Below, piece after piece: positions 44,450 to 53,814 of a stretch of 64,000 bases of DNA. The first letter of the stretch is position 1, and the number at the start of each line of letters is the position of its first letter. Source of the DNA: an uncultured Bacteroidota bacterium (GTDB taxonomy: Bacteria; Bacteroidota; Bacteroidia; Bacteroidales; P3); NCBI GenBank assembly GCA_902778925.1, contig CACYZN010000004.1, positions 1 through 64,000 on the forward strand. The letters run 5' to 3'. The notes beneath the pieces are model-generated. The model was not told where the DNA came from, did no database searches, and was given only the letters and a program-made list of their open reading frames with translations. The translations under genes were made by a program, and so were the position numbers.

Positions 44450-44552
44450 CCTCCGGTAGTTCTTATGTACTTCTTATGTATTTCTTATGTATTTCTTATG
44501 TTTTAAACATAAATACAACATAAGAAATACATAAGAACGAGACCGGACCGGA
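44450..44552. repeat. Palindromic 11-mer element, copy C
   Basis: CCTCCGGT, then four 11-bp units (AGTTCTTATGT, ACTTCTTATGT, and ATTTCTTATGT twice; 44458-44501), a TTTTAAA centre, and about three complementary units ending ACATAAGAACG, then GACCGGACCGGAG. The right arm is one unit shorter than the left. It lies about 80 nt upstream of the -33 element at 44630. Confidence 0.88.
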
Positions 44553-44629
44553 GCAGGTGGGGAAGGCCTGGGAAGGGCCTGCGGAGGGCTTGCGGAGAGC
44601 CTCCAAAATCATAAAAAAACAAAAAATAG

Positions 44630-44659
44630 TTGCCGTGTGAGAAAAAAGGAGTATATTTG
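44630..44659 (+). promoter_or_regulatory. Consensus Bacteroidetes promoter of the T9SS cargo gene
   Basis: TTG at 44630-44632 and TATATTTG at 44652-44659 have a 19-nt spacer, matching the consensus very well. The ATG follows 113 nt downstream, leaving a long leader. Confidence 0.8.
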
Positions 44660-44772
44660 CATTTGAATTGAAAGACCCCAAAACGCCCCTCTGCGGCCTG
44701 AACACGCTGGCAGAGTGTGCACTAAAGCAAAGAATAGGTTAGAAAACATTAATCATCAAAAAACAAACAACA

Positions 44773-47550
44773 ATGAAAAAAGCACTAATGGTTATGGGTT
44801 TGGCGCTGTGCAGCACCCTCGCATTCGCCCAGACCGCAAATCGACTCAATCTCGGCTACGAGAAAGTCAACCGCACTCAGGTGACGGGCCAGAAAGTCAA
44901 CGTTGACTACAAGGCTTCCATCTTCACCAAAGAGTCCGACACCCTCTACCGCTTCAAATTCGACTCCGCCTGCGTGGCCAACATGATCTACGGCTCGGCC
45001 GGTGCCGTGCTGCCCACCGACGTCATCGACGGCCAGGCCGTTGGTACCGCCGCCATGGGTCAGAGCGGTAACAACGCCATCTACTGGCAGCGTATCCCCG
45101 ACTCGGCCTACATGTACGATCAGCAATTCCAGGCCCTCTATCCCCGCCTCGACCAGTATGGATTCCTGAGCGCCAACGCCGACTACTATGGCAAGGAAGT
45201 CAACATGGGCGAAGACAACGGCTTCATGGTCATGTCGCTCATCGACGCCACCATCGGCGCCGGCAACATCAACGCCTACATGCAGTTCCCCGCCATCGAA
45301 CGTCCGGAGGATGCAACTGTTATCGACATCAACTTCACCCAGCTCTACTACAAGTGGAACTCTGACCATTGCTACATCGACTACTACGACTACACCAACA
45401 ACGGCTGGAAGAGCCGCGAAATCAATGTGCGTGGCATCGACATCGTCGGCAGCAGCCCCTGGGGCGACGTCTACCCCTCGTTCACCATGCCGCTCGAGAT
45501 TGCCACCTACGACAGCATTAAGATTCGCGTGCGCTGGGCCTGCGGTCCCACCGCCAACTACTACGGCATCTTCTGGTCGGTCGACAACCTCTGCATCGTC
45601 GCTGGCGACGCTACCCGTATGACCAACTTTGGACAGACCTTTGTCGATGGCGCCTATGGCACCATGCCCGTCAACATGCCCATCCCCCTCTCGTGGTACT
45701 CCAAGGTCGCCAACACCGGCTCGCAAACCCTCAACAATGTGAACATCTCGGTGCGCTACATGTACGACCCCGCCGACACTACCAACGAGGCACAAATCGT
45801 GCACACCGTCGCCCAGGGCAACTTCGCCGCCGGCGACCCCACCAAGCCCTACTATGTTAAAATCAACGAGCGTCACTTCCTCGACTCCCTCGGCGGCGTC
45901 AACGTCTATGGCGACGGCGTTGGAACCTGGGGCTTCAACAACTACTATGGCACCTACAACGTGCCCGCCAACTACTTCAACCTGCCCGTCGACCAGACCG
46001 GTGAAAGCCGCTTCCAGACCTTTGTGACCGCCGACAACGTCGACACCATCAACTGGGCTGCCTACTCCTACAACGTCGTCGACGAATTCGGTGGCGGTTC
46101 CAACCTGCCCGTCCAGGGTTACCGCTGGGCCCACGACAACGGCGTCATTCCCTCGGGTTCGGCCTTCCACACCGGTTTCGAACTGGGCGACAACACTCTG
46201 CTCGTCTCCGACTCCGGTAACTATGGCTCCACTGGCTACTGGGTGGCCGTGCGCTACACCACCGGCTCCGTAGTGCCCGAGAACTGGGCTCTCCTCGGCA
46301 TCGAAATTGTGCCCAGCACCAGCACCCTCGACCTTGGCACCACCGCCGGCACCGAGGCCAACCTCAGCCTGAGCTCGATGCACAACGCCGAGATTTCGCC
46401 CATCGTGCTGAAGGCCAGCTTCGACAACGAGGACGACGGCTTCCTCAACGCCCTCGACAATGTGGCCACCGGCTTCTCCAACAGTCACAGCTATGTCGTC
46501 AACGCCAACACCAGCACCAACCTGATCGATGGTACCGGCTACATCGCCCCCGACTTCGATGGCGAGAACTACCAGGCCGTCAACATCGCCCTCCCCAACA
46601 TGCCTCTCCTCGAGCCCAACACCTCGTACTATATCGGCTACCGCATCGACGCCCCCTCGCGTTTCAGCGCTGCCAAAACCGCCACTTCCTACACCACCCT
46701 CAATGCCCAGAACCAGACCCAGCGTACCTCCTATAGCAACACTCAAGCTATCGCCCGCTACGCTCGCCAGTTCGGCATGGCCGGCTTCGACATCTTTGTG
46801 CACGACCCGGGTGCCAACATGACCAGCTACACCCTCGGTGGTAGCGGCCTCGTAGACGGCTTCCCCATGATCCGCGCCATCGTTGGCGAGCGCGCCGACA
46901 TCCCCGATGTACACGTCATCGCCCGCTGCAACCCCCAAGGCCTCGACTCGACCCTCTTCGTCATCACCGACGATAACCAGCACATCATCTGCGACAACCC
47001 CGACGGTATCACCATCGCCCAGGGTTCCAGCACCTCGGTCCTGATTATCCCCAACGACACCATGCACTACTACATCGACTCCATCGTCATCGACGGTACC
47101 GCCTACAGCCCCTATCGTCCCGAGACATGGCCCGACAACATCCTCATCGAGGGTCATAACTACCATGTCATGAATCCCGCCGACACCACCCAGGTTGCCC
47201 TCTTCCGCGACTGGTTCGAGGTGAGCATCGAGGAAATCACCGACGACGTCGTTATCGACGCTATCGCCCACTGGGAGCCCTGGCACATCGGCATCGACCC
47301 CGTTGCCCCCAATGTGACCCTCGGCATCCAGCCCAACCCCGCCACCTCGCAGGTGAAGATCAACGTTGCCGGTGTTAGCGGCATGGTCAACTGCAGCATC
47401 ATCGACATGAGCGGCCGCGTTGTCTACAACCGCACCATCAATGCCGAAGAAGCCCACATGGTCGACCTCAGCAACTTCACCCGTGGCGCCTACTTCGTCC
47501 GCGTCACCAACGACACCTTCAGCAAGGTCGAGAAACTCATCGTCCGCTAA
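44773..47550 (+). CDS. Large secreted T9SS cargo protein of unknown function
   Basis: 925 residues. Signal peptide MKKALMVMGLALCSTLAFAQ. The central part is beta-rich with aromatic/Asp/Asn-rich segments (VIDINFTQLYYKWNSDHCY, RVRWACGPTANYYGIFWSVDN, which is choice-of-anchor-like). No enzyme motif was recognised. The C-terminal ~75 residues are a T9SS type A sorting domain (IQPNPATSQVKINV, GAYFVRVTN, VEKLIVR). The codons are strongly biased to C-ending forms, and the promoter is near-consensus, so it may be abundant. It has its own terminator. Confidence 0.88.
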   Translation: MKKALMVMGLALCSTLAFAQTANRLNLGYEKVNRTQVTGQKVNVDYKASIFTKESDTLYRFKFDSACVANMIYGSAGAVLPTDVIDGQAVGTAAMGQSGNNAIYWQRIPDSAYMYDQQFQALYPRLDQYGFLSANADYYGKEVNMGEDNGFMVMSLIDATIGAGNINAYMQFPAIERPEDATVIDINFTQLYYKWNSDHCYIDYYDYTNNGWKSREINVRGIDIVGSSPWGDVYPSFTMPLEIATYDSIKIRVRWACGPTANYYGIFWSVDNLCIVAGDATRMTNFGQTFVDGAYGTMPVNMPIPLSWYSKVANTGSQTLNNVNISVRYMYDPADTTNEAQIVHTVAQGNFAAGDPTKPYYVKINERHFLDSLGGVNVYGDGVGTWGFNNYYGTYNVPANYFNLPVDQTGESRFQTFVTADNVDTINWAAYSYNVVDEFGGGSNLPVQGYRWAHDNGVIPSGSAFHTGFELGDNTLLVSDSGNYGSTGYWVAVRYTTGSVVPENWALLGIEIVPSTSTLDLGTTAGTEANLSLSSMHNAEISPIVLKASFDNEDDGFLNALDNVATGFSNSHSYVVNANTSTNLIDGTGYIAPDFDGENYQAVNIALPNMPLLEPNTSYYIGYRIDAPSRFSAAKTATSYTTLNAQNQTQRTSYSNTQAIARYARQFGMAGFDIFVHDPGANMTSYTLGGSGLVDGFPMIRAIVGERADIPDVHVIARCNPQGLDSTLFVITDDNQHIICDNPDGITIAQGSSTSVLIIPNDTMHYYIDSIVIDGTAYSPYRPETWPDNILIEGHNYHVMNPADTTQVALFRDWFEVSIEEITDDVVIDAIAHWEPWHIGIDPVAPNVTLGIQPNPATSQVKINVAGVSGMVNCSIIDMSGRVVYNRTINAEEAHMVDLSNFTRGAYFVRVTNDTFSKVEKLIVR

Positions 47551-47570
47551 TCTACTTTAGCCGACATACA

Positions 47571-47604
47571 AAAGAAAAGGCGTCCTCGCGGACGCCTTTT
47601 CTTT
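47571..47604. terminator. Bidirectional rho-independent terminator
   Basis: AAAGAAAAGGCGTCC, loop TCGC, GGACGCCTTTTCTTT forms a perfect 15-bp stem with A/T tails on both sides. It lies between the convergent T9SS cargo gene (stop 47550) and yicC (stop 47622) and can serve both. Confidence 0.95.
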
Positions 47605-47621
47605 ATCTATACCAGCTCGGC

Positions 47622-48482
47622 TTAAAGCACGTTGCCGAGCTGTTCCTTTATCTTTTCCAGCTCGTCCTTCATGGCCACCACCAGACGCTGTATCTCCACG
47701 TGGTTGGCCTTGGAACCGGTGGTGTTTATCTCGCGACCCATCTCCTGTGCCACAAAGCCCAGCTTCTTGCCACAGACCACCTCGTTGGCCATCGTGGCGC
47801 GGAAGTAGTCGATGTGTTTCTGCAGGCGCACCTTCTCCTCGGTGATGTCGAGCTTCTCGAGGTAGTAGATCAGCTCCTGCTCGAAGCGGTTCTGGTCCAC
47901 ATCCTTCACGGCGGCATCGGCCATGTAGCGGCGTATACGCTCCTTGGCGGTCTCTATGCGCTCGGGCTCGTAGGCCGGTATCTGGCCCAACATCTGCTCG
48001 ATGAGGTCCACATGGCGGTGGAAGTCGCGCTCCAGGACATCGCCCTCGTCGGCACGGAAGCGGTCCACATCGTCGATGGCACGCTCGATGTCGCGACGCA
48101 GCACCTCCCAGTCGCTATCGCCCAGCTCGGCATCGGCAGCGGTGTTCCATACGTCGCCGGCCGAAGCAAGCACGCCCAGCAGGTTGTCGGTGGGGGCGCC
48201 CACCTCCGTCGCCACACGGCACAACAGCTCGTAGCGACTGCGGAGCAACGCCTCGTTCATCACGACCTCGCCGAAGCCGTTCTCCTCGGTGAGGACAAAC
48301 TCCACCTTGCCACGCTCCAGACGCGCCAGCATGGCACGCACGTCGAGCTCGCGTCCGCGATAGGCAGCAGGCATCTTCACTATCAGGTCGAGCTGCTTGC
48401 TGTTCAAGGTCTTTATCTCGATATTGATTCTCTTGTCGCCAAGGATGGACTGCACCTTGGCATAGCCAGTCATTGATTTCAT
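47622..48482 (-). CDS. YicC family endoribonuclease
   Basis: 286 residues from ATG at 48482 (MKSMTGYAKVQ, the classic family start). Family features are IEIKTLNSKQLDLIVKMP, GRELDVRAML, and the C-terminal DUF1732 part (FVAQEMGREINTTGSKANHVEIQRLVVAMKDELEKIKEQ). YicC/YloC proteins are endoribonucleases linked to RNA turnover and stationary-phase survival. It follows apbE by 5 nt. Confidence 0.94.
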   Translation of the reverse strand: MKSMTGYAKVQSILGDKRINIEIKTLNSKQLDLIVKMPAAYRGRELDVRAMLARLERGKVEFVLTEENGFGEVVMNEALLRSRYELLCRVATEVGAPTDNLLGVLASAGDVWNTAADAELGDSDWEVLRRDIERAIDDVDRFRADEGDVLERDFHRHVDLIEQMLGQIPAYEPERIETAKERIRRYMADAAVKDVDQNRFEQELIYYLEKLDITEEKVRLQKHIDYFRATMANEVVCGKKLGFVAQEMGREINTTGSKANHVEIQRLVVAMKDELEKIKEQLGNVL

Positions 48483-48487
48483 ATATG

Positions 48488-49525
48488 TCAACGTTTAATC
48501 TCTAATTCTTCGAACTGGGGGGTGGCATAGGTGCACATGGTACCTGCCGAGTCGTAGATGAACAACACGGCAGCCGTGCCGGGGCTCGAGACATGTGCCG
48601 CTATGAAGTCGAGGCTCCGCTCAAGGCCCATCACCATGTAGGCTGTGGCCATAGCATCGGCCAGCCAGGCGGTAGAGTCGACCACCGACACACTGAGCAA
48701 TGAATGCTGCACGGGACGCCCGGTAGAGGGGTCGATGGTGTGGGAGTATTTCACACCGTCGCGCTCATAGTATTTGCGGTAGTTGCCCGAGGTAACCACC
48801 GAACTGTTACGCAGCGCTATGGCAGTCTGCACAACGGGAGCGCTACTGCTGTCGGCGGCGGGTTTCTCTATGCCCACGCGCCAAGGGCTGCCGTCGGGCT
48901 TGCCGCCCCGGCCTATCACCTCGCCGCCCACGTCGATAAGGTAGTTTTCGATGCCCAGCGAGTCAAACATGGTTGCCAGCAGGTCTACAGCATAGCCCTG
49001 GGCGATGGCATTGAAGTCGAGCTCGGTTGAAGGATACTGCTTCACCACCCTGTCGCCCGAAACAGCCACACGACCCGAGGCCGCCTTGCGCAGTTCGGCG
49101 AGGGTCTTGGCATCAAGCTCTTCGCGCTGCTTGAAGCTGAAGCCCCAGGCCTGCACGATGCGCCCAATACGGCAATCAAAAGCGCCGCCGGTGTACGAGT
49201 TAATCCACTGCGACTTGTCGAGCAGGTCGGCCAACAAAGGACTGATGCTGTCGGTGGCGTTACTGTTGATGCGCCGCAGCAGCGAGCTGTCGACCCAGAG
49301 CGAGGCCTCTCGGTCGAAGGCTTGCAGCAGCGAGTCAACCTTGGACTGCAGGTTACGCTGCTGCTTGTCGTAGTACTGTATGCTATAGTATGTACCCTGA
49401 GCCTGGCCGAGGAGCTGTATAGGTTCCGGCCGCTGGCACGAGGCCGAGGCCATCAGGATAAGCGTCAAAGTAAAAAAGCGTCCGACGTAATGGCGCCGAA
49501 CGCTTTTGGCTGTGGACTTTGTCAT
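48488..49525 (-). CDS. apbE: FAD:protein FMN transferase ApbE
   Basis: 345 residues. ApbE moves FMN from FAD onto Thr residues of flavoproteins such as the RnfG and NqrC subunits, in the periplasm. A lipoprotein-like signal (LTLILMASASC) precedes GTYYSIQYYDK, the LDFNAIAQGYAVDLLATMF motif, YLIDVGGEVIGRGGKPDG, VVTSGNYRKYYERDG and HTIDPSTGRPVQHSLLSVSVV. The start directly abuts the stop of the T9SS cargo gene upstream. Confidence 0.96.
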   Translation of the reverse strand: MTKSTAKSVRRHYVGRFFTLTLILMASASCQRPEPIQLLGQAQGTYYSIQYYDKQQRNLQSKVDSLLQAFDREASLWVDSSLLRRINSNATDSISPLLADLLDKSQWINSYTGGAFDCRIGRIVQAWGFSFKQREELDAKTLAELRKAASGRVAVSGDRVVKQYPSTELDFNAIAQGYAVDLLATMFDSLGIENYLIDVGGEVIGRGGKPDGSPWRVGIEKPAADSSSAPVVQTAIALRNSSVVTSGNYRKYYERDGVKYSHTIDPSTGRPVQHSLLSVSVVDSTAWLADAMATAYMVMGLERSLDFIAAHVSSPGTAAVLFIYDSAGTMCTYATPQFEELEIKR

Positions 49526-51451
49526 TTATTTGCTGACGATAAGTTTGCGGTTTATCTCCGAGCCGTCGGCAGCGACGATGCGCATGGTGTAGCTGCCAGT
49601 GGCGAGGTTGCCAAGGTCGAGCTGCACGTGGCTGCTCTCGTTGTTGCGCAGTATCACCTGCTGGCCGATGGTGTTGTAGACCTCGACACGAACAATGGCC
49701 TGCTCGCTGCTAAGGTTGACAAGGCGACTGGCGGGGTTGGGATAGATGTTCACGCTAACGCTCTCGGTCTCGTCAATGCCCATATTGTTCGAGGTGATGA
49801 CGATCCAGCTGGTGTCGCTGCAGTTGCGGGTGGTGGTGCTGATAAGCTTCACGTCGACGTTGGAGTTCTCGTCGTCGGTGCCGGGGGCGACAACGGTGAG
49901 GGTGGCGCCGGTGCCGGCGGGTGAGCCGTTCTTGAACCAACTGTAGCTGAGGTTGGTCATGTCGGACACGGCACGGAGCACGGTGGTGTCGCCCGGCTGC
50001 AGCATCCATTCACCCTCGATGTGGGTGTTGGGCGAGCGGTTGATGGTGAGTTTCAGACGACCTATCGAGTCGCATCCAACATAGTTGGGGACGCCTTCGA
50101 TGGTCTTGGTGGTGGTGATGGACGACGTGTAGGTCTGGCCGTCGAAGTCCCACACAAAATAGTCGCAAGCCGTAACTGTGGTGTCCTGATAAGAACTTTC
50201 GAGGATGGTGAGCTGCAAGGTACCAATCGAGTCGTAGCAGCTCTTGTAGTTGCTTATAGCACTCGTGGTGCGCTTGGCATAACGGTGGGTAACCACGGTA
50301 TCCGTGGTGTAGGTGTGCTTGTTGGTGTCGTACTGGCTACCGACATAGAAGGTGTAGCGGTCGCAAGCGACGGTGTCGACAACGTAGTCACGCTCGCGGA
50401 CCTCAGGTTTCCAAATTGTAAGGTCGATGGTGAGGTGGCTGATGCAGCCGGTAGCAGGATTGTAGACATAAAGGTTCGAGTCTTCGGCATAGGAGTAGAT
50501 GCCGGTCGAGTCATAGCGAGGCTTGTAGTTGAGAGCGGTATTGTCGGCATGACGGAAGTTGTATTCGCGCGATTCGCAGTAGGGACCGGCGACGAGGAGC
50601 GAGTCCTTCTCAACAAAGGTAAGGATGAGACGATGGCTCATGAAGCAGGTGCTGTCTGCGTTGACCATCAGGGTATCGTAGGTGCCGGCAGTGCTGTACT
50701 GCTTGTTGGTCACAGGCCATCTGTAGCTGTTGCCGCAGTAGGCCACCACATTGGAGTCGTTCTGCGCACCAGTGTAAGAGATGATGCGAATGGCCACCAG
50801 GCTGTCGCAGCCATATTGGTTGAGCTCGGTGGCATAGTGAGCCACGTTAGTGTCGCGATATTCCACGCCATGGAAGCGATAGAAGCAACCGGTGCTGACG
50901 TCCTCAACCACGGCAGAGGCGGTGTCAACGTTGGCCGTCTTGACAGTGAGCATCAAGGTGGTGGTGAGGCACGAAATGCTGTCGCTGTGCACGTAGGTGT
51001 CGCTCTCGGTGAGAGTGTCGCCCCACGAGGCAACATAGGACTTGTTGTTGCAGACCTCGGCGGTGAGGTTGGTGTCGGTATAGCCGCTGAGAGTGATGTT
51101 AATCTTCACCAAGCTATCACAGCCCTCGCTAGTCTTAAGAGTGGCGATATGCTCGCCAGCTTCATACCAGTATTTGTTATTCCAATTTACATTGCAGGTG
51201 CCGTTGAGTTCTACTGCCTCGGCGGTGTCGGCCACAGCTGCTTTAATGTCAAGCGCGAGCACATAGAGGTCGCCAGTCGTGGTATCGGTATATATCGCCA
51301 CGGTGTCCTGACTGTAGGTCACACTGTCGATCCATGTGAACGAGCCACAGACCGACGTATCTATCACGTGGACGTTGCCGACCGATGCCTGGCCAAAAGC
51401 CACAGGCAAGCATACAAAAGCCAAAATCAGACTCAATAATACTTTTTTCAT
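49526..51451 (-). CDS. Cys-repeat T9SS cargo protein
   Basis: 641 residues with signal peptide MKKVLLSLILAFVCLPVAFGQ. The body consists of about eight degenerate repeats of 45-70 residues, each with an N-terminal Cys before an aromatic strand (ACDRYTFYVG, ACDYFVWDFDG) and a closing Cys (GCDSLVKINITL, GCDSIGRLKLTI). They resemble the Cys-Asp-Ser repeat strings found in many Bacteroidetes surface proteins. An Ig-like segment (YSWFKNGSPAGTGATLTV) and a T9SS type A sorting domain (IYPNPASRLVNLS, GSYTMRI, NRKLIVSK) end the chain. The pairs of Cys suggest one disulfide per repeat. Ligand unknown. Confidence 0.9.
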   Translation of the reverse strand: MKKVLLSLILAFVCLPVAFGQASVGNVHVIDTSVCGSFTWIDSVTYSQDTVAIYTDTTTGDLYVLALDIKAAVADTAEAVELNGTCNVNWNNKYWYEAGEHIATLKTSEGCDSLVKINITLSGYTDTNLTAEVCNNKSYVASWGDTLTESDTYVHSDSISCLTTTLMLTVKTANVDTASAVVEDVSTGCFYRFHGVEYRDTNVAHYATELNQYGCDSLVAIRIISYTGAQNDSNVVAYCGNSYRWPVTNKQYSTAGTYDTLMVNADSTCFMSHRLILTFVEKDSLLVAGPYCESREYNFRHADNTALNYKPRYDSTGIYSYAEDSNLYVYNPATGCISHLTIDLTIWKPEVRERDYVVDTVACDRYTFYVGSQYDTNKHTYTTDTVVTHRYAKRTTSAISNYKSCYDSIGTLQLTILESSYQDTTVTACDYFVWDFDGQTYTSSITTTKTIEGVPNYVGCDSIGRLKLTINRSPNTHIEGEWMLQPGDTTVLRAVSDMTNLSYSWFKNGSPAGTGATLTVVAPGTDDENSNVDVKLISTTTRNCSDTSWIVITSNNMGIDETESVSVNIYPNPASRLVNLSSEQAIVRVEVYNTIGQQVILRNNESSHVQLDLGNLATGSYTMRIVAADGSEINRKLIVSK

Positions 51452-51556
51452 CTTTGTTTAGTTTGTATTTTTATTCTTTATTATCTTCTCTATATAGTTG
51501 CTCAATAGCGCCTTGCATAAGGCAGAGCCATGTTTTTCGCTATTGCGAACAACATG

Positions 51557-51564
51557 CAAAGATA
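51557..51564 (-). promoter_or_regulatory. Bacteroidetes -7 element (TATCTTTG)
   Basis: The minus strand reads TATCTTTGC, 106 nt upstream of the ATG at 51451. No clear TTG -33 is visible. It would drive the T9SS cargo-apbE-yicC operon. Confidence 0.6.
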
Positions 51565-51626
51565 GCACTTTTTTTTGGATTGTGAACTTTTTTGTTAAAA
51601 AAAAGTGTCTTTTCCGATATTTTAAC

Positions 51627-53051
51627 TTATCTGTCGGCGAGCACAAGTTCGGCTACATTCTCCACATGCTGGGTATGGGGGAACATATCGACGGGCTGTA
51701 TGCGGCGCACCTCGTAGCGAGCCGCCAACAATTGCAGATCGCGAGCTTGGGTGGCAGGATTGCAGCTGACGTACACAATCTTGCGTGGGGCTGCTTGCAA
51801 CAACTGCTGCACAACGCTCTCGTGCATGCCAGCCCGCGGAGGGTCGGTGACCACAACATCGGGCTGTCCATTGGCCGCGATGAAGTCGGCGGTCAGCACC
51901 TTGGCCATGTCGCCGGCGTAAAACACCGTATTCTCAAAGCCATTGCGCTGCGCATTAAGCCGTGCGTCTGTAATAGCTTCTTCCACATATTCTATTCCGA
52001 CCACCTTCTTGACCTGTGAGGCCAAGAAAAGGGCTATGGTACCAGTACCGGTATAAAGGTCATAGAGAGTATCGTCTGGCTTGAGTTCTGCAAATTCAGC
52101 CACATAGCCGTATAACCGGCGCGCCTGGGCCGAGTTTGTCTGGTAGAACGACTTGGGGTTGATTATAAAACGCAATGGGCGGCCGCCGTCGCAAGCCTCC
52201 ATTTCCTCCTCAATGTGGTCGTCGCCGCAGTAGGTCGTCACCTCAAGGTCGCCATAAGAGTCATTGAACTTGGTGTTTACAATATATTGCAGCGATGTGA
52301 TTTGCGGGAAGCGCTGGTGCAACATGTCGAGCAACGGGAAAAGCCGCTCGCGGTCGTCATCGGCCACCACCACAATCACCATCCAGTGCCCGAGAGAGGT
52401 GTTGCGCACCACCAAGTTACGCAGGAATCCTGTGTGGTTGCGTATGTCGTATGTCGGCAGCCCGTGTTCGATGGCGAAATCCCTCACTGCCAAGCGTATG
52501 GCATTGCTCGGGTCAGCTTGTAAGGCACAGTGCTCTATGGGAAGCACTTTGTCGAAAAGCTGTGGTATGTGGAAACCCAACGCTCCCCACTCTCCATCTT
52601 GCCGTTCGCCGACCTCGGTGTGCCAAGCGCGGTTGGAGAAGGTAAACTCTAACTTGTTGCGATAGTAGTATATATTCTCCGAGCCACAAATCGGCCTCAT
52701 GCCCGAGCAGTCGACCGATCCAAGCCGTTCCAAGTTGTCGCGCACCTGGCGCTGCTTAGCCTCAAGTTGGGCTTCATAACTCATTGTCTGCCACTTGCAG
52801 CCTCCACACACACCAAAATGCGGGCACACCGACGCAACCCTAAGCGGCGACTCGCGGTGTACCCTCACAGCACGTCCTTCGGCATAGTTCCGTTTCTTTT
52901 TATAGAGTTGTATGTCAACCACATCGCCAGGCACCACAAATGGCACAAAGACAACCATCCCGTCGACACGGGCCACTGCCATGCCTTCGGCTCCGGCATC
53001 GGTAATTTCGACATGCTCCAACAACGGCAGCTCGCGATTTCTTCTTCCCAT
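51627..53051 (-). CDS. rlmD: 23S rRNA (uracil-1939-C5)-methyltransferase RlmD
   Basis: 474 residues from ATG at 53051 (MGRRNRELPLLEHVEITDAG); an upstream in-frame extension has no family support. An N-terminal TRAM domain (AEGMAVARVDGMVVFVPFVV) precedes the iron-sulfur motif CPHFGVCGGCKWQTM and the methyltransferase core: LYDLYTGTGTIALFLA, VVTDPPRAGM, and the catalytic Cys in YVSCNPATQARDL. The paralogue RlmCD/RumA-type specificity cannot be fully told by eye. Confidence 0.93.
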   Translation of the reverse strand: MGRRNRELPLLEHVEITDAGAEGMAVARVDGMVVFVPFVVPGDVVDIQLYKKKRNYAEGRAVRVHRESPLRVASVCPHFGVCGGCKWQTMSYEAQLEAKQRQVRDNLERLGSVDCSGMRPICGSENIYYYRNKLEFTFSNRAWHTEVGERQDGEWGALGFHIPQLFDKVLPIEHCALQADPSNAIRLAVRDFAIEHGLPTYDIRNHTGFLRNLVVRNTSLGHWMVIVVVADDDRERLFPLLDMLHQRFPQITSLQYIVNTKFNDSYGDLEVTTYCGDDHIEEEMEACDGGRPLRFIINPKSFYQTNSAQARRLYGYVAEFAELKPDDTLYDLYTGTGTIALFLASQVKKVVGIEYVEEAITDARLNAQRNGFENTVFYAGDMAKVLTADFIAANGQPDVVVTDPPRAGMHESVVQQLLQAAPRKIVYVSCNPATQARDLQLLAARYEVRRIQPVDMFPHTQHVENVAELVLADR

Positions 53052-53206
53052 ACTTCTTCTTTTATTATAGCAAACAAACGGTCTGACACCGATTTTATTA
53101 TAGCCCCGACTTAAATAAACCGCAATCACCTAGGAACCCGAACACTACACAAGCCGCTCATCAATCGGTTCTCCACCGCCACCCCTCTGTATCAAAACCG
53201 TCGATA

Positions 53207-53262
53207 GTCGGACCTGATACGGACCAGAGTCGGACCGGATACGGACCGGATACGGAGCGGAT
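53207..53262. repeat. Short tandem repeat of CGGACCGGATA-type units
   Basis: About five degenerate units of 9-13 bp (GTCGGACCTGATA, CGGACCAGA, GTCGGACCGGATA, CGGACCGGATA, CGGAGCGGATG) lie in the gap downstream of the DedA-like gene. GGACCGG also appears at the right flank of the palindromic 11-mer elements. Confidence 0.7.
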
Positions 53263-53292
53263 GCCGTCGGTCGCCAAACCAAATACTGGCAA

Positions 53293-53733
53293 TCAACCAA
53301 CTCCGACCACACCGAGCAACCCCGCCACTGCGGCATAGCGCAGCATCTTGCCCGTAAACATCAGCAAGGCTGTAAGCCATGGGTTTGTGTGCATCAATCC
53401 CATGGCGATGGCAATCACATCGCCCACCACGGGAAGCCATGTGAGCAAGGCGGCCCAGACGCCGTAACGACCCGTCCATCGGCTGACATGCTCCAACCGC
53501 TCGCGCTTCACGCGGAACCAACGCTCCAGCCAATCCCACTTTACAAGCCAGCCCATAGCATAGCTCACCATGCCGCCCAACGTGTTGCCGCACGACGCTA
53601 CCAGCACCACAACCCATCGGTTGTAGTCCATCAGCAAGGCAGCTGCCAGCATGGCCTCCGACGAAAAAGGCACCACGGTGGCCGCCAAAGCACATCCAAG
53701 GAAGAGGCCCAACAGACCCAAAGACTGGAGCAT
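53293..53733 (-). CDS. YqaA/DedA-like membrane protein
   Basis: 146 residues from ATG at 53733. Hydrophobic segments with VVPFSSEAMLAAALL, then the GNTLGGMVSYAMGWLVKW block and RYGVWAALLTWLPVVGDVIAIAMGL. These are the conserved features of the short YqaA branch of the SNARE-associated / DedA superfamily, proposed to be lipid or proton-linked transporters. The precise role is unknown. A terminator lies between it and rpmH. Confidence 0.9.
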   Translation of the reverse strand: MLQSLGLLGLFLGCALAATVVPFSSEAMLAAALLMDYNRWVVVLVASCGNTLGGMVSYAMGWLVKWDWLERWFRVKRERLEHVSRWTGRYGVWAALLTWLPVVGDVIAIAMGLMHTNPWLTALLMFTGKMLRYAAVAGLLGVVGVG

Positions 53734-53755
53734 ATCAACACACGTCGGAAACAAA

Positions 53756-53793
53756 AAAGCGGAGACATCGCGATGCGATGGCTCCGCTTTCTT
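53756..53793 (-). terminator. Terminator after rpmH
   Basis: AAAGCGGAG...CTCCGCTTT forms a 9-bp outer stem, continued by ACATCGC/GCGATGG with one mismatch and a GAT loop. A/T runs flank both sides. It lies 21 nt past the rpmH stop on the minus strand. Confidence 0.8.
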
Positions 53794-53814
53794 CTTTTTC
53801 CCTTGTCTCGACTA

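Larger units (their letters stand above)
44312..44772. other. 461-bp divergent intergenic region
   Basis: It contains palindromic element copy C (44450-44552), a G-rich stretch (about 44550-44600), and the strong promoter of the T9SS cargo gene at 44773. No coding or RNA gene was recognised. Confidence 0.7.

Noticed and set aside
44785-47457. 890-codon minus-strand frame opposite the T9SS cargo gene
   Set aside because: Shadow of the C-ending codon bias in the real plus-strand gene, which has a signal peptide, promoter, terminator and sorting domain.
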